Assembly: GCF_002287075.1 (NCBI RefSeq)
Contig: NZ_NSKE01000001.1
Coordinates: forward strand, 248,001 to 312,000
Direction: 5' to 3'
DNA length: 64,000 nt
From: Fodinibius salipaludis
GTDB taxonomy: Bacteria > Bacteroidota > Rhodothermia > Balneolales > Balneolaceae
Shown here one piece after another: positions 46,319-55,110 of this stretch. The translations under genes were made by a program, and so were the position numbers. The first letter of the stretch is position 1. Every line of letters begins with the position of its first letter. The notes under the pieces were generated by a model. It was not told where the DNA came from. It ran no database searches and saw nothing but the letters and a program-made list of their open reading frames with translations.

Positions 46319-47629
46319 TTATTCATCATCAAAATGCATTTCGCCCAACAAACCTTCGGTATGGGCAACAGCTACTGCAACCGCAGCATCACCGGTTATA
46401 TTCACCGCCGTTCTGCACATATCCAAGATTCTGTCAACTCCCAAGATGAGGGCAATACCTTCGACGGGAACCTGTATAGCCTGTAAAACAATAACGAGCA
46501 TAATAATCCCCGCACCGGGTACTCCTGCAGCACCTATGGATGCCAATGTAGCGGTGAGCACAATTGTTATCTGCTGAGCGATTCCCAAATCCATCCCCAA
46601 TGCCTGCGCAATAAATACCGCAGCTACAGCTTGGTAGAGACTGGTTCCGTCCATATTAATAGTCGCTCCTATGGGTAGAACAAAGCTGGAAACCTCTTCA
46701 TCCACACCTACATTTTTTTCGACGCGCTCCATTGTTACGGGTAGCGTAGCTGCACTGGAGCTGGTACTGAATCCCAAAAGCATTGCGGGACGAATAGCTT
46801 TAAAAAAGTCACGCAACTTCATCTTGCTAAAGAGCTTAAACAGTCCGGAATATACGATCATCAAATGCAAGAATAATCCTAAGATAACAACGAAGGTATA
46901 CCAGAACAGTGCTCCCAGCAGGTCCAGTGCCTGACCAATGTCATCACCCGCAAGATCTACAATCACTCCCGCCATGAGGGCAAAAACGCCATAGGGAGCA
47001 ACTTTCATTATTAAGTCTACTATTTTGATAATGACCTCATTCAGGGAATCAAAAAAGTTGATTAGCGACTTACTTTTCTCGGATGGTATCTGCATGAGAC
47101 CAATCCCCATTAGAAGTGCTACAAAAACAACCTGAAGCATATTGCCATTGTCAGAAGCGGCCTGGAAAAAGTTTTCAGGAACAATATCTACCAAAAACGA
47201 CATTGGGCTTCGATCCAATACTTCCTGAGCGGATTGATCGGCTCCCTCAATATTTTCCTGATAACCTGACATCAGTTGTTCCTGAGTCTCAACCGGTAAA
47301 AAGTTTCCGGGCTGAATAACATTTACTACGGTCAATCCAATTGTAATCGCCAGCATAGTAGTAACAATATAGATGCCAATAGTTTTACCGCCCATTCGTG
47401 AAAGCTTGGCAATATCGTTCAGGCTAGTCACCCCTACAATAAGAGAAGCTAAAATCAGCGGTACGGCAATAAGTTTCAACAGATTTATAAATATCGTACC
47501 GAAGGGTTGTATATAGTCAACCGTAAAGTCAGAAAAGCCCCCAACACTGGCCACCAATCCCCATATTAATCCCAGTACAAGTCCAATTATTATTTGCCAG
47601 TGCAGTCGTTTATACCATACTTTTTTCAT
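46319..47629 (-). CDS. Dicarboxylate/amino-acid:cation symporter (DAACS family)
   Basis: A 436-residue inner-membrane symporter of the glutamate-transporter fold. HP1 serine-rich motif SSSAATLPVTMERVEKN and the NMDGTSLYQ motif in helix 7 are intact, as is GAAGVPGAGIIMLVIVLQ in HP2. These import glutamate, aspartate or C4-dicarboxylates with Na+ or H+. Its start overlaps the DUF92 gene stop by four bases (ATGA), indicating coupling. The insertion of about 40 residues (residues 107-150) is within the family's normal variation. Confidence 0.95.
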   Translation of the reverse strand: MKKVWYKRLHWQIIIGLVLGLIWGLVASVGGFSDFTVDYIQPFGTIFINLLKLIAVPLILASLIVGVTSLNDIAKLSRMGGKTIGIYIVTTMLAITIGLTVVNVIQPGNFLPVETQEQLMSGYQENIEGADQSAQEVLDRSPMSFLVDIVPENFFQAASDNGNMLQVVFVALLMGIGLMQIPSEKSKSLINFFDSLNEVIIKIVDLIMKVAPYGVFALMAGVIVDLAGDDIGQALDLLGALFWYTFVVILGLFLHLMIVYSGLFKLFSKMKLRDFFKAIRPAMLLGFSTSSSAATLPVTMERVEKNVGVDEEVSSFVLPIGATINMDGTSLYQAVAAVFIAQALGMDLGIAQQITIVLTATLASIGAAGVPGAGIIMLVIVLQAIQVPVEGIALILGVDRILDMCRTAVNITGDAAVAVAVAHTEGLLGEMHFDDE

Positions 47630-48435
47630 GCAAAAAACAATTTTGAAATTATTGCCAGTAAGCCGCCGAAACCTGTCGAAATTGTATTTACTAAATTATT
47701 CGAAAAATCAATTTCTACATCGACAGCCGGTAACATTACCGAACGTTTATTCTGTTGAAAAAGAGCACCAAGATAAGAATCAATAAGACATCCCAAAACG
47801 GCAGCTATAAAAATGCAAATAAAAACGGAAAAATGAAGTGAAAAAACGTAAACACTAATACCCGAAATCATTACAGCAGCAAAAAAAGCCGCTGTTGTCC
47901 CTTTTATACTTACGCCCCCATCCGTCCCGGGCTTTACCTGTTCAAAAGTTGTTATCAAATAGGTACTATTCGAAGTTCTGCTGCCAATCTCTGTAGCCCA
48001 AGTATCAGCTGCAGCTGTAGCAATTGCAGCTATGGCTCCAATCAAAAAAATCGGGGCATTAAAAATGGTAACAAATATCAGGAAAGTAACCAGCCAAAAT
48101 CCATTTGCCCAAACTTGTAACCCATCTCTTCTAACACTTTGTGAAATATTTTCTGCACGCCACTTTGATCGATTTGAAATAACAGTGCTACTTACAAAAA
48201 ACAGTAATAACACTATAGCCAACTTCCATCCACCGAGTCCAAAAGCAAAAGTGCCAATAACAGTTGCTGCAAACATACCATCGAGTGACAGGCTGCGAAA
48301 GAAAAAGGCTGCGAAAGAAAAAGGGGCGGCTAACAAAACCCCAAGCAGTATATTCCACTGCTGTGTGGTATTAGCTGCAGTTATAAATACGACAACCGCT
48401 ACAAATAAGAATAAAGCATTCAGCTTGCGATCCAT
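47626..48435 (-). CDS. DUF92-family integral membrane protein
   Basis: A 269-residue protein with about seven membrane helices. FFFRSLSLDGMFAATVIGTFAFGLGGWKLAIVLLLFFVSSTVI and AAAADTWATEIGSR are DUF92 hallmarks; the latter pairs with GGVSIKGTTAAFFAAVMI. Plant VTE6, a phytyl-phosphate kinase, belongs here, so a role in isoprenoid-alcohol phosphate metabolism is possible but unproven in bacteria of this kind. Overlaps the symporter gene by 4 bases and follows the DUF3098 gene by 20. Confidence 0.85.
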   Translation of the reverse strand: MDRKLNALFLFVAVVVFITAANTTQQWNILLGVLLAAPFSFAAFFFRSLSLDGMFAATVIGTFAFGLGGWKLAIVLLLFFVSSTVISNRSKWRAENISQSVRRDGLQVWANGFWLVTFLIFVTIFNAPIFLIGAIAAIATAAADTWATEIGSRTSNSTYLITTFEQVKPGTDGGVSIKGTTAAFFAAVMISGISVYVFSLHFSVFICIFIAAVLGCLIDSYLGALFQQNKRSVMLPAVDVEIDFSNNLVNTISTGFGGLLAIISKLFFA

Positions 48436-48455
48436 CGGGCCAATTCAAAAGATTG

Positions 48456-48698
48456 TCAGGATTTTTTTGAGGAGCCCCAATCGTGTTTAAGGATAGCAAC
48501 AATAACGGCTGCATAACCGCTCATAATAACAATCGGAGAAACATAAAGTGATATAAAACCTTCTACTTCATTTTCAAGATACATCGCAGAAAAGCCGATA
48601 ACAACCAGCAACAATCCCAAAGCCAGAACTTTATAATTCCAGGCATCGAAAATCATCGGTTGCTTAGAACTACTGCGTCCGTGTTTTTGTGATCCCAT
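48456..48698 (-). CDS. DUF3098-like small membrane protein
   Basis: An 80-residue protein with a short basic N-terminus and two membrane helices (NYKVLALGLLLVVIGFSAMYL and YVSPIVIMSGYAAVIVAIL). The arrangement FDAWNYKVLALGLLLVVIGF is like DUF3098 of Bacteroidota. In that group it is often found near cell-division genes; here it precedes DUF92. Function unknown. Confidence 0.7.
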   Translation of the reverse strand: MGSQKHGRSSSKQPMIFDAWNYKVLALGLLLVVIGFSAMYLENEVEGFISLYVSPIVIMSGYAAVIVAILKHDWGSSKKS

Positions 48699-48855
48699 TG
48701 TGAATAAACATTTTTAAAATACGTTATCAATGAATGAACAGTGTAACGAAAGAAGTTCTATTTTCTTTCATCTCAATTCAGCGGCTAAAGTAACGATTGA
48801 TTTATTGAGCTACAAAAATACTGTAAAAGTATAGAAGTTACCATGATCAATATCG

Positions 48856-48864
48856 CCCCCCCCC
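48856..48864. repeat. Nine-C homopolymer tract upstream of maf
   Basis: Nine consecutive C residues about 103 bases before the maf start, in a 268-base gap that otherwise shows nothing recognisable. Length and offset resemble the tract upstream of the RND operon. Confidence 0.7.
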
Positions 48865-48966
48865 ATTTTACCAGATAGTTCTTATTTTAAATGACTCATT
48901 TAAGATGTATCCTCTTTTAATATGGAAATATTGATTTAATTATTTAATTAAACTCCCCCTTTCATT

Positions 48967-49593
48967 TTGGAAACCATTATCCTTGCCTCCGGAAGTCCCC
49001 GACGAAAAGAGCTTCTGCAAAAAATAGGTATTACTTTTAAGGTACACGCCAGCAAAGTTAACGAAGACTATGAGTCCCATTGGTCCCCAAACCAAATTGC
49101 AGAAACTCTTGCTGAACGAAAAGCCCGAGACATCGCTCCCAAATATGGTAATGCATTGATTATAGGTGCTGATACAATTGTGACCCATAACGGTAAAATC
49201 CTTGAAAAGCCTGCTACTCCATCAGAGGCAAACACAATGCTGCGGCAGTTAAGTGGGCATTCACATAAGGTGTTAACGGGCGTATCGTTATTAAAAACAG
49301 ATGCCTCAAATAACATAACTGACCACAGAACGTTTGTTGAGACAACAAATGTGATATTTGGGGAATTAAACCCAACACTCGTCAACGCTTACGTGGCAAC
49401 AACAAATCCGATGGACAAAGCCGGAGCGTACGGAATTCAAGATCCACACGGCACCCTATTCGTTGAAGCAATAGAAGGAGATTATTACAATGTAGTGGGA
49501 TTTCCGCTTCACAGATTTTATAATATATTGACATCATTTGCACCAAAGCTCCTGTCGCAGCAAAACCTTTATCAGTATTCCGATGACTCTTAA
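48967..49593 (+). CDS. maf: Maf-family nucleotide pyrophosphatase
   Basis: A 208-residue enzyme. LASGSPRRKELLQKIGI is the Maf opening, and DTIVTHNGKILEKPAT with SGHSHKVLTGVSLL and KAGAYGIQD carry the conserved active-site residues. Maf proteins hydrolyse non-canonical or modified NTPs (for example dTTP, UTP or 5-methyl-UTP types), a house-cleaning role once linked to septum formation. The start is a TTG at 48967, directly at the conserved METIILASGSPR; no ATG is upstream in frame. The TPR gene overlaps its end by 11 bases. Confidence 0.95.
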   Translation: METIILASGSPRRKELLQKIGITFKVHASKVNEDYESHWSPNQIAETLAERKARDIAPKYGNALIIGADTIVTHNGKILEKPATPSEANTMLRQLSGHSHKVLTGVSLLKTDASNNITDHRTFVETTNVIFGELNPTLVNAYVATTNPMDKAGAYGIQDPHGTLFVEAIEGDYYNVVGFPLHRFYNILTSFAPKLLSQQNLYQYSDDS

Positions 49594-51526
49594 ATCCTTT
49601 TTGAAAAGAACCTTGCTTTTGGCTTTCCTTTCGGTGGGAATACTTTGCCATCAACCGGGATTTGCCCAAGATAACGAAAGGTATTTTAATGCCGACCAAC
49701 TGCTCAAGGAGCAAAAATACGAGGAAGCGGCTAAACAATTTGAACAGCTCTATAATAAAGAGCCACAACGCTACTTGTATCTAAATAAACTTATCGAGAG
49801 TCTCATCAATCTCAAGAAGTATAAGAAAGCTATAACAATATTAGAAGAAGCCGTTCAAGATGGCCGGCATCGTCCGCAAGCAAAAATTCAATTGGGAGAG
49901 ATATATCACACCAGCGGCAATATTGAGCGTGGAATACAGATCTGGAACGATATCCTTAAAAATTACCCGGACAACCAACAAGTATATTTGAATGTTGCCC
50001 GTAAGGCCAGCGATCGGAGAGAATACGATAAAGCCATTGATATTTATAAGGAGTTGCAATCCTTCTCGGGGCAATCAAATCTTATTTCCTCGGAACTGGG
50101 AGAAACCTATATGCAGGCAGGCAACTATGAAAAAGCAATGCGTGAATTTCTCGAATTAGTACAAGAAAATCCCAAACAGCTTAGTTATGTACAGCGTTGG
50201 CTCATGCGCTTCCGGGATGATCATATTTATGATGTGGCAATCCTCGAGATCTCTGACTTTTTGGATGAGCTTTCCCCCTCTCATCCCAGCTATAATAATC
50301 TTCAACAGCTGGAAATATGGTTGCTGATGGAGCGTAAGCTTTTTAAACGAGCAGTAGCAACGGCAAAAAATATTGAGCAGGAATCATCAAATCTTACCTA
50401 TAGCCTCTACAATATTGGATCTAAATTACTGGCTGAGCAAAAGTTTGAGCTCGCCGGAGAAGCTTACTCTTATTACATAGACAATAATGTAGCATCTCTG
50501 GCAAACAGAAGCCGCGAAGAGCTGGCCAACGTATATATGCAGTGGGCGCAATACCTCGAAAATCATAATTTGGACCTTAATTCAACTCCCTCATCTCTTT
50601 ATCAGAAAGCTTTTTCTACCCTTAATACCCTTCGTACTAACGCCCCTAATTATCATCGCATGGATAAGGTATTGACCACGCTAAGTGAATTATCGCTGGA
50701 TGTCCTCCATGCACCTGACAAAGTCGAAAAGTTCCTTAGTGAGCTACAAAATTTATCCGGCGGAGAACAAAAAAAGTCCAGACAAGCATATTTAGAAGGA
50801 CGCTTACATCTTTATGATGAAGAATATACACGCGCACGAGTTTCTTTCTCAAAAAGTAATAAACAGGAACGCATTGGAAATTTGGCTGAAAAAAATCGCT
50901 ATTACCTGGCATTAACCGACTTTTTTGCCGGGGATTACGAGTTTGCCAAAATCCAACTGAATGCACTCGAACGGCAAACCACCTCCTATTATGCCAACGA
51001 TGCCGTTCAGCTGCGACTGTGGATTCAAAAAGGCTTACAGGCCGATAGCACAGGATCAAAAATTGAACCTTTCGCTAAGCTCATTGAACACCTTTCTCGC
51101 GGCGAACAACAGCAAAGTATCGCTACCCTGGAACAGCTATTTCAAAAAGACCGCCAAAATCCATTAATTGGATACGCCCTACTTGAATTAACGACCAAAA
51201 AAAAGAAACAGAATGCCGCATTTATCTATCGTGCCTTGACCACTCATTTAGAAACGCAGGGCGATAATACTGCACTTCGAGAACAACTTCTGTGGGTAAA
51301 AACACGGATGGCCGATCAGCTGATAACAAATAGTAATATAAATATTGGGCAGTTACAGTTAACCGATAAACAAACTCAAATATTGGGCGATAACAATCTT
51401 GAAATTCCACAAACAGTAGATCAATTGCTATCCCTTTACGAAAAGCTTTTACTACAATTTCCCAATGGATTTTATGCCACATTTGCACGCGACCGCATTC
51501 AGGAACTTGAAGAAATACAGGTCTAA
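49583..51526 (+). CDS. Exported TPR-repeat protein
   Basis: A 647-residue protein: signal peptide (FLKRTLLLAFLSVGILCHQPGFAQ) then about 600 residues of helical tetratricopeptide repeats (for example YEEAAKQFEQLYNKEPQRY, YDKAIDIYKELQS and YEKAMREFLELVQENPKQ). Likely a periplasmic or outer-membrane scaffold. I choose ATG 49583, which gives a clean signal peptide; an upstream TTG reading would add sequence lying inside maf. Overlaps maf by 11 bases and ends one base before the next start, so the genes from maf through the next gene are coupled. Confidence 0.85.
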   Translation: MTLKSFLKRTLLLAFLSVGILCHQPGFAQDNERYFNADQLLKEQKYEEAAKQFEQLYNKEPQRYLYLNKLIESLINLKKYKKAITILEEAVQDGRHRPQAKIQLGEIYHTSGNIERGIQIWNDILKNYPDNQQVYLNVARKASDRREYDKAIDIYKELQSFSGQSNLISSELGETYMQAGNYEKAMREFLELVQENPKQLSYVQRWLMRFRDDHIYDVAILEISDFLDELSPSHPSYNNLQQLEIWLLMERKLFKRAVATAKNIEQESSNLTYSLYNIGSKLLAEQKFELAGEAYSYYIDNNVASLANRSREELANVYMQWAQYLENHNLDLNSTPSSLYQKAFSTLNTLRTNAPNYHRMDKVLTTLSELSLDVLHAPDKVEKFLSELQNLSGGEQKKSRQAYLEGRLHLYDEEYTRARVSFSKSNKQERIGNLAEKNRYYLALTDFFAGDYEFAKIQLNALERQTTSYYANDAVQLRLWIQKGLQADSTGSKIEPFAKLIEHLSRGEQQQSIATLEQLFQKDRQNPLIGYALLELTTKKKKQNAAFIYRALTTHLETQGDNTALREQLLWVKTRMADQLITNSNINIGQLQLTDKQTQILGDNNLEIPQTVDQLLSLYEKLLLQFPNGFYATFARDRIQELEEIQV

Positions 51527-51527
51527 T

Positions 51528-52799
51528 ATGATGCTACGCTCCTTTTTGATATCGCTAATGTTTGTTCTCTTTGCAAGCCTGCCGGGATTGGCTCAGGACA
51601 AGCTTTTTATTCCGATGGATGCCTCCCAAACCAACCATATTAAAGCCTATGGGATCATTTTCAATAATCTACAGGATGGTAATTCGTCACAGTGGCTGCT
51701 CAATTATAAGGGAGGTAGTTTTATAACAAATTATTCTGAGGACCTGGTCAAAAAATCCCATCTCAGAAATGTAAAAATCGAGGTGATATCAAATTCCGAG
51801 GCTGCCCAAATCATCAGTCAGGTAGAACAGCCCGATGCCAATACTTCTGTCATACAGCTGGATAAGGCTCCCAAAATTGCCGTATATACGCCCAAGCAAG
51901 CGCTGCCCTGGGATGATGCTGTTACTATGGCCTTGAACTATGCAGAGGTTGAATATGATAAAGTCTGGGATCCCGAAGTGTTGAATGGAAAACTTTCGGA
52001 GTATGATTGGCTGCACCTGCATCACGAAGATTTTACCGGACAGTATGGTAAATTCTGGGTCTCATCGCGTAATCAGCCATGGTACATTAAACAGGTACGC
52101 AAAATGGAAGCTATGGCTCAGGAATTAGGATTCAATAAAGTAAGCAATGAAAAAAAAGCAGTGGCAGCAAAAATCAAAGAGTATGTCGGCAACGGTGGAT
52201 TTATGTTTGCCATGTGCTCAGGCACTGATACTTTCGACATCGCACTGGCAGCACAGGAAGTTGACATCGTGCCCACCCAGTTTGACGGCGATCCCATGGA
52301 TCCCAATGCACAACAGAAACTTAACTTTGAGAACACTCTGGCATTCACTGATTTTATACTCAGTTCTGATCCCGCAGAATACGAACATGCAGATATCGAT
52401 GTTCCTGTTCAAATTGATGAGGTAGATCAATCAATCGACTTTTTTACACTTTTTGAATTTTCGGCTAAGTGGGATCCGGTACCCACCATGCTAACTCAAA
52501 ACCATGTTAGCAGCATTCGCGGGTTTTACGGACAAACAACGGCGTTCCAGAAGGATAAAATCAAAGAATCGGTTGTCATTTTAGGTGAAAGTCCGGGCCG
52601 GAATATGGTCAAATACATCCACGGTAATTACGGACAGGGAACTTTTACCTTTTATGCCGGTCACGATCCCGAGGATTATACGCACCGCGTGAATGATCCG
52701 CCCACAGATTTGAGCCTACACACCAGCAGTCCCGGCTATCGGTTGATTTTAAATAACATCCTGTTCCCCGCCGCTAAAAAGAAAAAACGAAAAACGTGA
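51528..52799 (+). CDS. Conserved exported protein of unknown function
   Basis: A 423-residue protein with a signal peptide (SFLISLMFVLFASLPGLAQ). I recognise a conserved Bacteroidota family: IPMDASQTNHIKAYGI, LNYKGGSF, PWDDAVTMALNYAEV, SEYDWLHLHHEDFTGQYG, GGFMFAMCSGTDTFDIALAA, TLFEFSAKWDPVPTML and TFYAGHDPEDYTHRVNDPP. Databases often label such proteins asparagine synthetase B, but I see neither the N-terminal Cys amidotransferase nor the ATP-binding synthetase motif, and the protein is exported, so that label is doubtful. MCSGTD with HLHHED could be a metal or catalytic site. Starts one base after the TPR stop. Confidence 0.8.
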   Translation: MMLRSFLISLMFVLFASLPGLAQDKLFIPMDASQTNHIKAYGIIFNNLQDGNSSQWLLNYKGGSFITNYSEDLVKKSHLRNVKIEVISNSEAAQIISQVEQPDANTSVIQLDKAPKIAVYTPKQALPWDDAVTMALNYAEVEYDKVWDPEVLNGKLSEYDWLHLHHEDFTGQYGKFWVSSRNQPWYIKQVRKMEAMAQELGFNKVSNEKKAVAAKIKEYVGNGGFMFAMCSGTDTFDIALAAQEVDIVPTQFDGDPMDPNAQQKLNFENTLAFTDFILSSDPAEYEHADIDVPVQIDEVDQSIDFFTLFEFSAKWDPVPTMLTQNHVSSIRGFYGQTTAFQKDKIKESVVILGESPGRNMVKYIHGNYGQGTFTFYAGHDPEDYTHRVNDPPTDLSLHTSSPGYRLILNNILFPAAKKKKRKT

Positions 52800-52839
52800 T
52801 TCAGAGCTCAGCAGAAAATTAGCAATAGACCATAATTTT

Positions 52840-52867
52840 TAATTCCTAATTCTTCATTTTTAATTCA
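52840..52867 (+). repeat. Four-unit degenerate heptamer array before mazG
   Basis: Four consecutive 7-base units, TAATTCC, TAATTCT, TCATTTT and TAATTCA, end two bases before the mazG ATG. Same layout as the array before menB, though the unit differs. No Shine-Dalgarno sequence. Confidence 0.7.
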
Positions 52868-52869
52868 CA

Positions 52870-53640
52870 ATGGCAGACAGCAGAAAACCGACCCAAAATT
52901 TTGATGACCTTGTTGAAATCGTCCAGATTCTCCGTGACGAATGTCCGTGGGACCGTAAACAAACTCACCAAAGTATTAAGGATAACCTCATTGAAGAAGC
53001 GTATGAGACCATTGAAGCCATTGACAATGAAGAGTTTGAAGAGCTCGAAAAAGAGTTGGGGGATGTTTTATTACACGTCGTTTTCCACAGCCGCATGGCT
53101 GAGCAAACCGATACGTTCTCTATCAGCAATGTGATTTATTCAATTCAGGAAAAACTCATACGCCGCCACCCGCATGTTTTCGGGGATGAAGTAGCCGAAG
53201 ATGAAGAGCAAGTGGCCGAAAACTGGGAAAACATCAAAATGAAAGAAGGCAAAAAATCGGTACTGGATGGAATCCCCAAACCGCTTCCCGCCCTCATCCG
53301 TGCCCAGCGTATGCAGGAAAAAGCAGCAAATGTGGGATTCGACTGGCCGGAGTTCTCCCAGGTTTGGGAAAAACTCGAAGAAGAGCTCCAGGAATTTAAA
53401 GAAGTATTAGAAGAAGGCGACTCACAAAAAAGTCGGGAAGAGTTTGGCGATCTGCTTTTCTCTTTAGTAAATGCCGGACGCTTTTTCGATCTCAATGCCG
53501 AAGACAGCCTTCGGTCAACGAACAAAAAATTCATCCGGCGATTCCAATACATCGAAAAACAACTTGATCAAGAAAATAAAACGCTGTCTGATGCTTCGTT
53601 GAAAGATATGGACAGCTATTGGAACGAAGCAAAAAAATAA
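52870..53640 (+). CDS. mazG: MazG nucleoside-triphosphate pyrophosphohydrolase
   Basis: A 256-residue all-helical enzyme with two MazG domains. The first has LRDECPWDRKQTHQSIKDNLIEEAYETIEAI and ELEKELGDVLLHVVFH, giving the EExxE and ExxD metal ligands; the second repeats the pattern (EELQEFKEVLEEGDSQKSREEFGDLLFSL). It degrades all (d)NTPs, removing oxidised or unwanted nucleotides and perhaps tuning ppGpp responses. Together with maf it makes a nucleotide-sanitation pair around the two exported proteins. Start ATG 52870. Confidence 0.95.
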   Translation: MADSRKPTQNFDDLVEIVQILRDECPWDRKQTHQSIKDNLIEEAYETIEAIDNEEFEELEKELGDVLLHVVFHSRMAEQTDTFSISNVIYSIQEKLIRRHPHVFGDEVAEDEEQVAENWENIKMKEGKKSVLDGIPKPLPALIRAQRMQEKAANVGFDWPEFSQVWEKLEEELQEFKEVLEEGDSQKSREEFGDLLFSLVNAGRFFDLNAEDSLRSTNKKFIRRFQYIEKQLDQENKTLSDASLKDMDSYWNEAKK

Positions 53641-53851
53641 AATATCCATTAGCAGGTCTTCGATTTAAGACTAAAAAGTATTAAATTAAATAGCTACAGG
53701 TAAACGCTGTTAACCTAACTTTCGTTAAGTAATATAATTATTGGGTTTATTGGTTGATAGCATTCAACTTATCCCTGATTTTTAGATCTGTTTTTATTAC
53801 ATTTAACCGAAACAAAAAGTATATATTCAATCCAAAATTTCGGAGTATAGA

Positions 53852-55015
53852 ATGGCTGAGAGTACAAATACAGAAATTGATTTAAGTCAGTATCCGCACA
53901 TAAATAAAGGACTTGCAGGCATCGTTGCCTTTAGCAGTACTAAAAGTTTTATCGACGGAGAAAAAGGAGAACTTATCTATGCCGGGTACGACATCGATAC
54001 GTTGGCAGAAAATGCGAGCTTTGAAGAGGTTTGCTTCCTTTTATGGAATGACCGTCTTCCTAACCAGGAAGAACTGGATGGATTAAATACTAAGCTCCAA
54101 AATAATCGTGAGTTACCCGAGCCGGTTTTAAATTATATTAAAAGCACTTCCAAGAATGCTGAACCTATGGCCGTGCTTCGGACAGCCGTTTCTATGCTCG
54201 GTGATTTCCATGAAGTGCAAACCGACGATGATAAGGAATTCCGTCTTAACCAAGCTATTTCCATAACAGCTAAAATTCCAACGGTAATTGCTGCTTTTGA
54301 TCGTGCCCGAAACGGTAAAAATATTGTAGCCCCTCTCGATGAAAAGAGTACGGCTTATAATTTTCTTTACATGCTCAATGATGAAGAACCGGGCGAAAAG
54401 GCGGAACAAACAATGAATCTCTGCCTTATTTTGCACGCTGAGCATGGTATGAATGCTTCAACTTTTACAAACCGAGCTATCTGTTCAACCGAATCAGATA
54501 TGTATTCTTCGGTAACAGGTGCTATCGGTGCTCTTAAAGGCCCCTTGCATGGCGGAGCCAATCAACAGGTTATGAACATGTTGATGGATATTGAGGAAAA
54601 AGATGCTGATCCTGTTGAATACGTGCACGGACGATTGGAGCGCAAAGAAAAAATCATGGGCTTTGGTCATCGTGTGTATAAAACCATGGATCCCCGAGCT
54701 CGAATTTTGCGTGGTATGTCAAAAGAACTTTCCGAAGAGACCGGTCACGAAAATCTTTATGAATGGTCAGAGGCTATTCTGAAGACAATGAAGGATGAAA
54801 AGGATATTGATCCCAACGTTGATTTCTTCTCAGCCACCGTATATTACTCTATGGGCATTAAGCCTGATCTTTATACTTGTATCTTCGCTATGAGTCGCGT
54901 ATCCGGCTGGACGGGGCACTACATTGAACAAGCCGAGAACAACCGTCTTGTTCGTCCCCGTGCCATGTATGTTGGCGAAAAGAATAAAGACTGGGTCCCG
55001 GTTGAAAATCGATAA
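53852..55015 (+). CDS. gltA: Citrate synthase
   Basis: A 387-residue enzyme condensing oxaloacetate with acetyl-CoA at the entry of the TCA cycle. The conserved catalytic strand LKGPLHGGANQQVMNML (His), GFGHRVYKTMDPRARIL (His) and DFFSATVYYSMGI (Asp region) are intact. Length is that of the short Gram-positive/archaeal-type enzyme, also shared with 2-methylcitrate synthases; without neighbours from the methylcitrate cycle, citrate synthase is favoured. A GGAG lies 7 bases before the ATG. A terminator follows. Confidence 0.93.
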   Translation: MAESTNTEIDLSQYPHINKGLAGIVAFSSTKSFIDGEKGELIYAGYDIDTLAENASFEEVCFLLWNDRLPNQEELDGLNTKLQNNRELPEPVLNYIKSTSKNAEPMAVLRTAVSMLGDFHEVQTDDDKEFRLNQAISITAKIPTVIAAFDRARNGKNIVAPLDEKSTAYNFLYMLNDEEPGEKAEQTMNLCLILHAEHGMNASTFTNRAICSTESDMYSSVTGAIGALKGPLHGGANQQVMNMLMDIEEKDADPVEYVHGRLERKEKIMGFGHRVYKTMDPRARILRGMSKELSEETGHENLYEWSEAILKTMKDEKDIDPNVDFFSATVYYSMGIKPDLYTCIFAMSRVSGWTGHYIEQAENNRLVRPRAMYVGEKNKDWVPVENR

Positions 55016-55043
55016 TCCATTGGATTCTTTGTCTTAAATATTC

Positions 55044-55070
55044 AGCCCCGAACTTTTTCGGGGCTTTTTT
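55044..55070 (+). terminator. Terminator after citrate synthase
   Basis: AGCCCCGAA pairs with TTCGGGGCT around a four-base loop, followed by six T residues and ATTTTC. Starts 29 bases after the stop. Confidence 0.93.
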
Positions 55071-55110
55071 ATTTTCTTTTTAAAACGTTATTAGTCCAAA
55101 TTCCTCTGCC

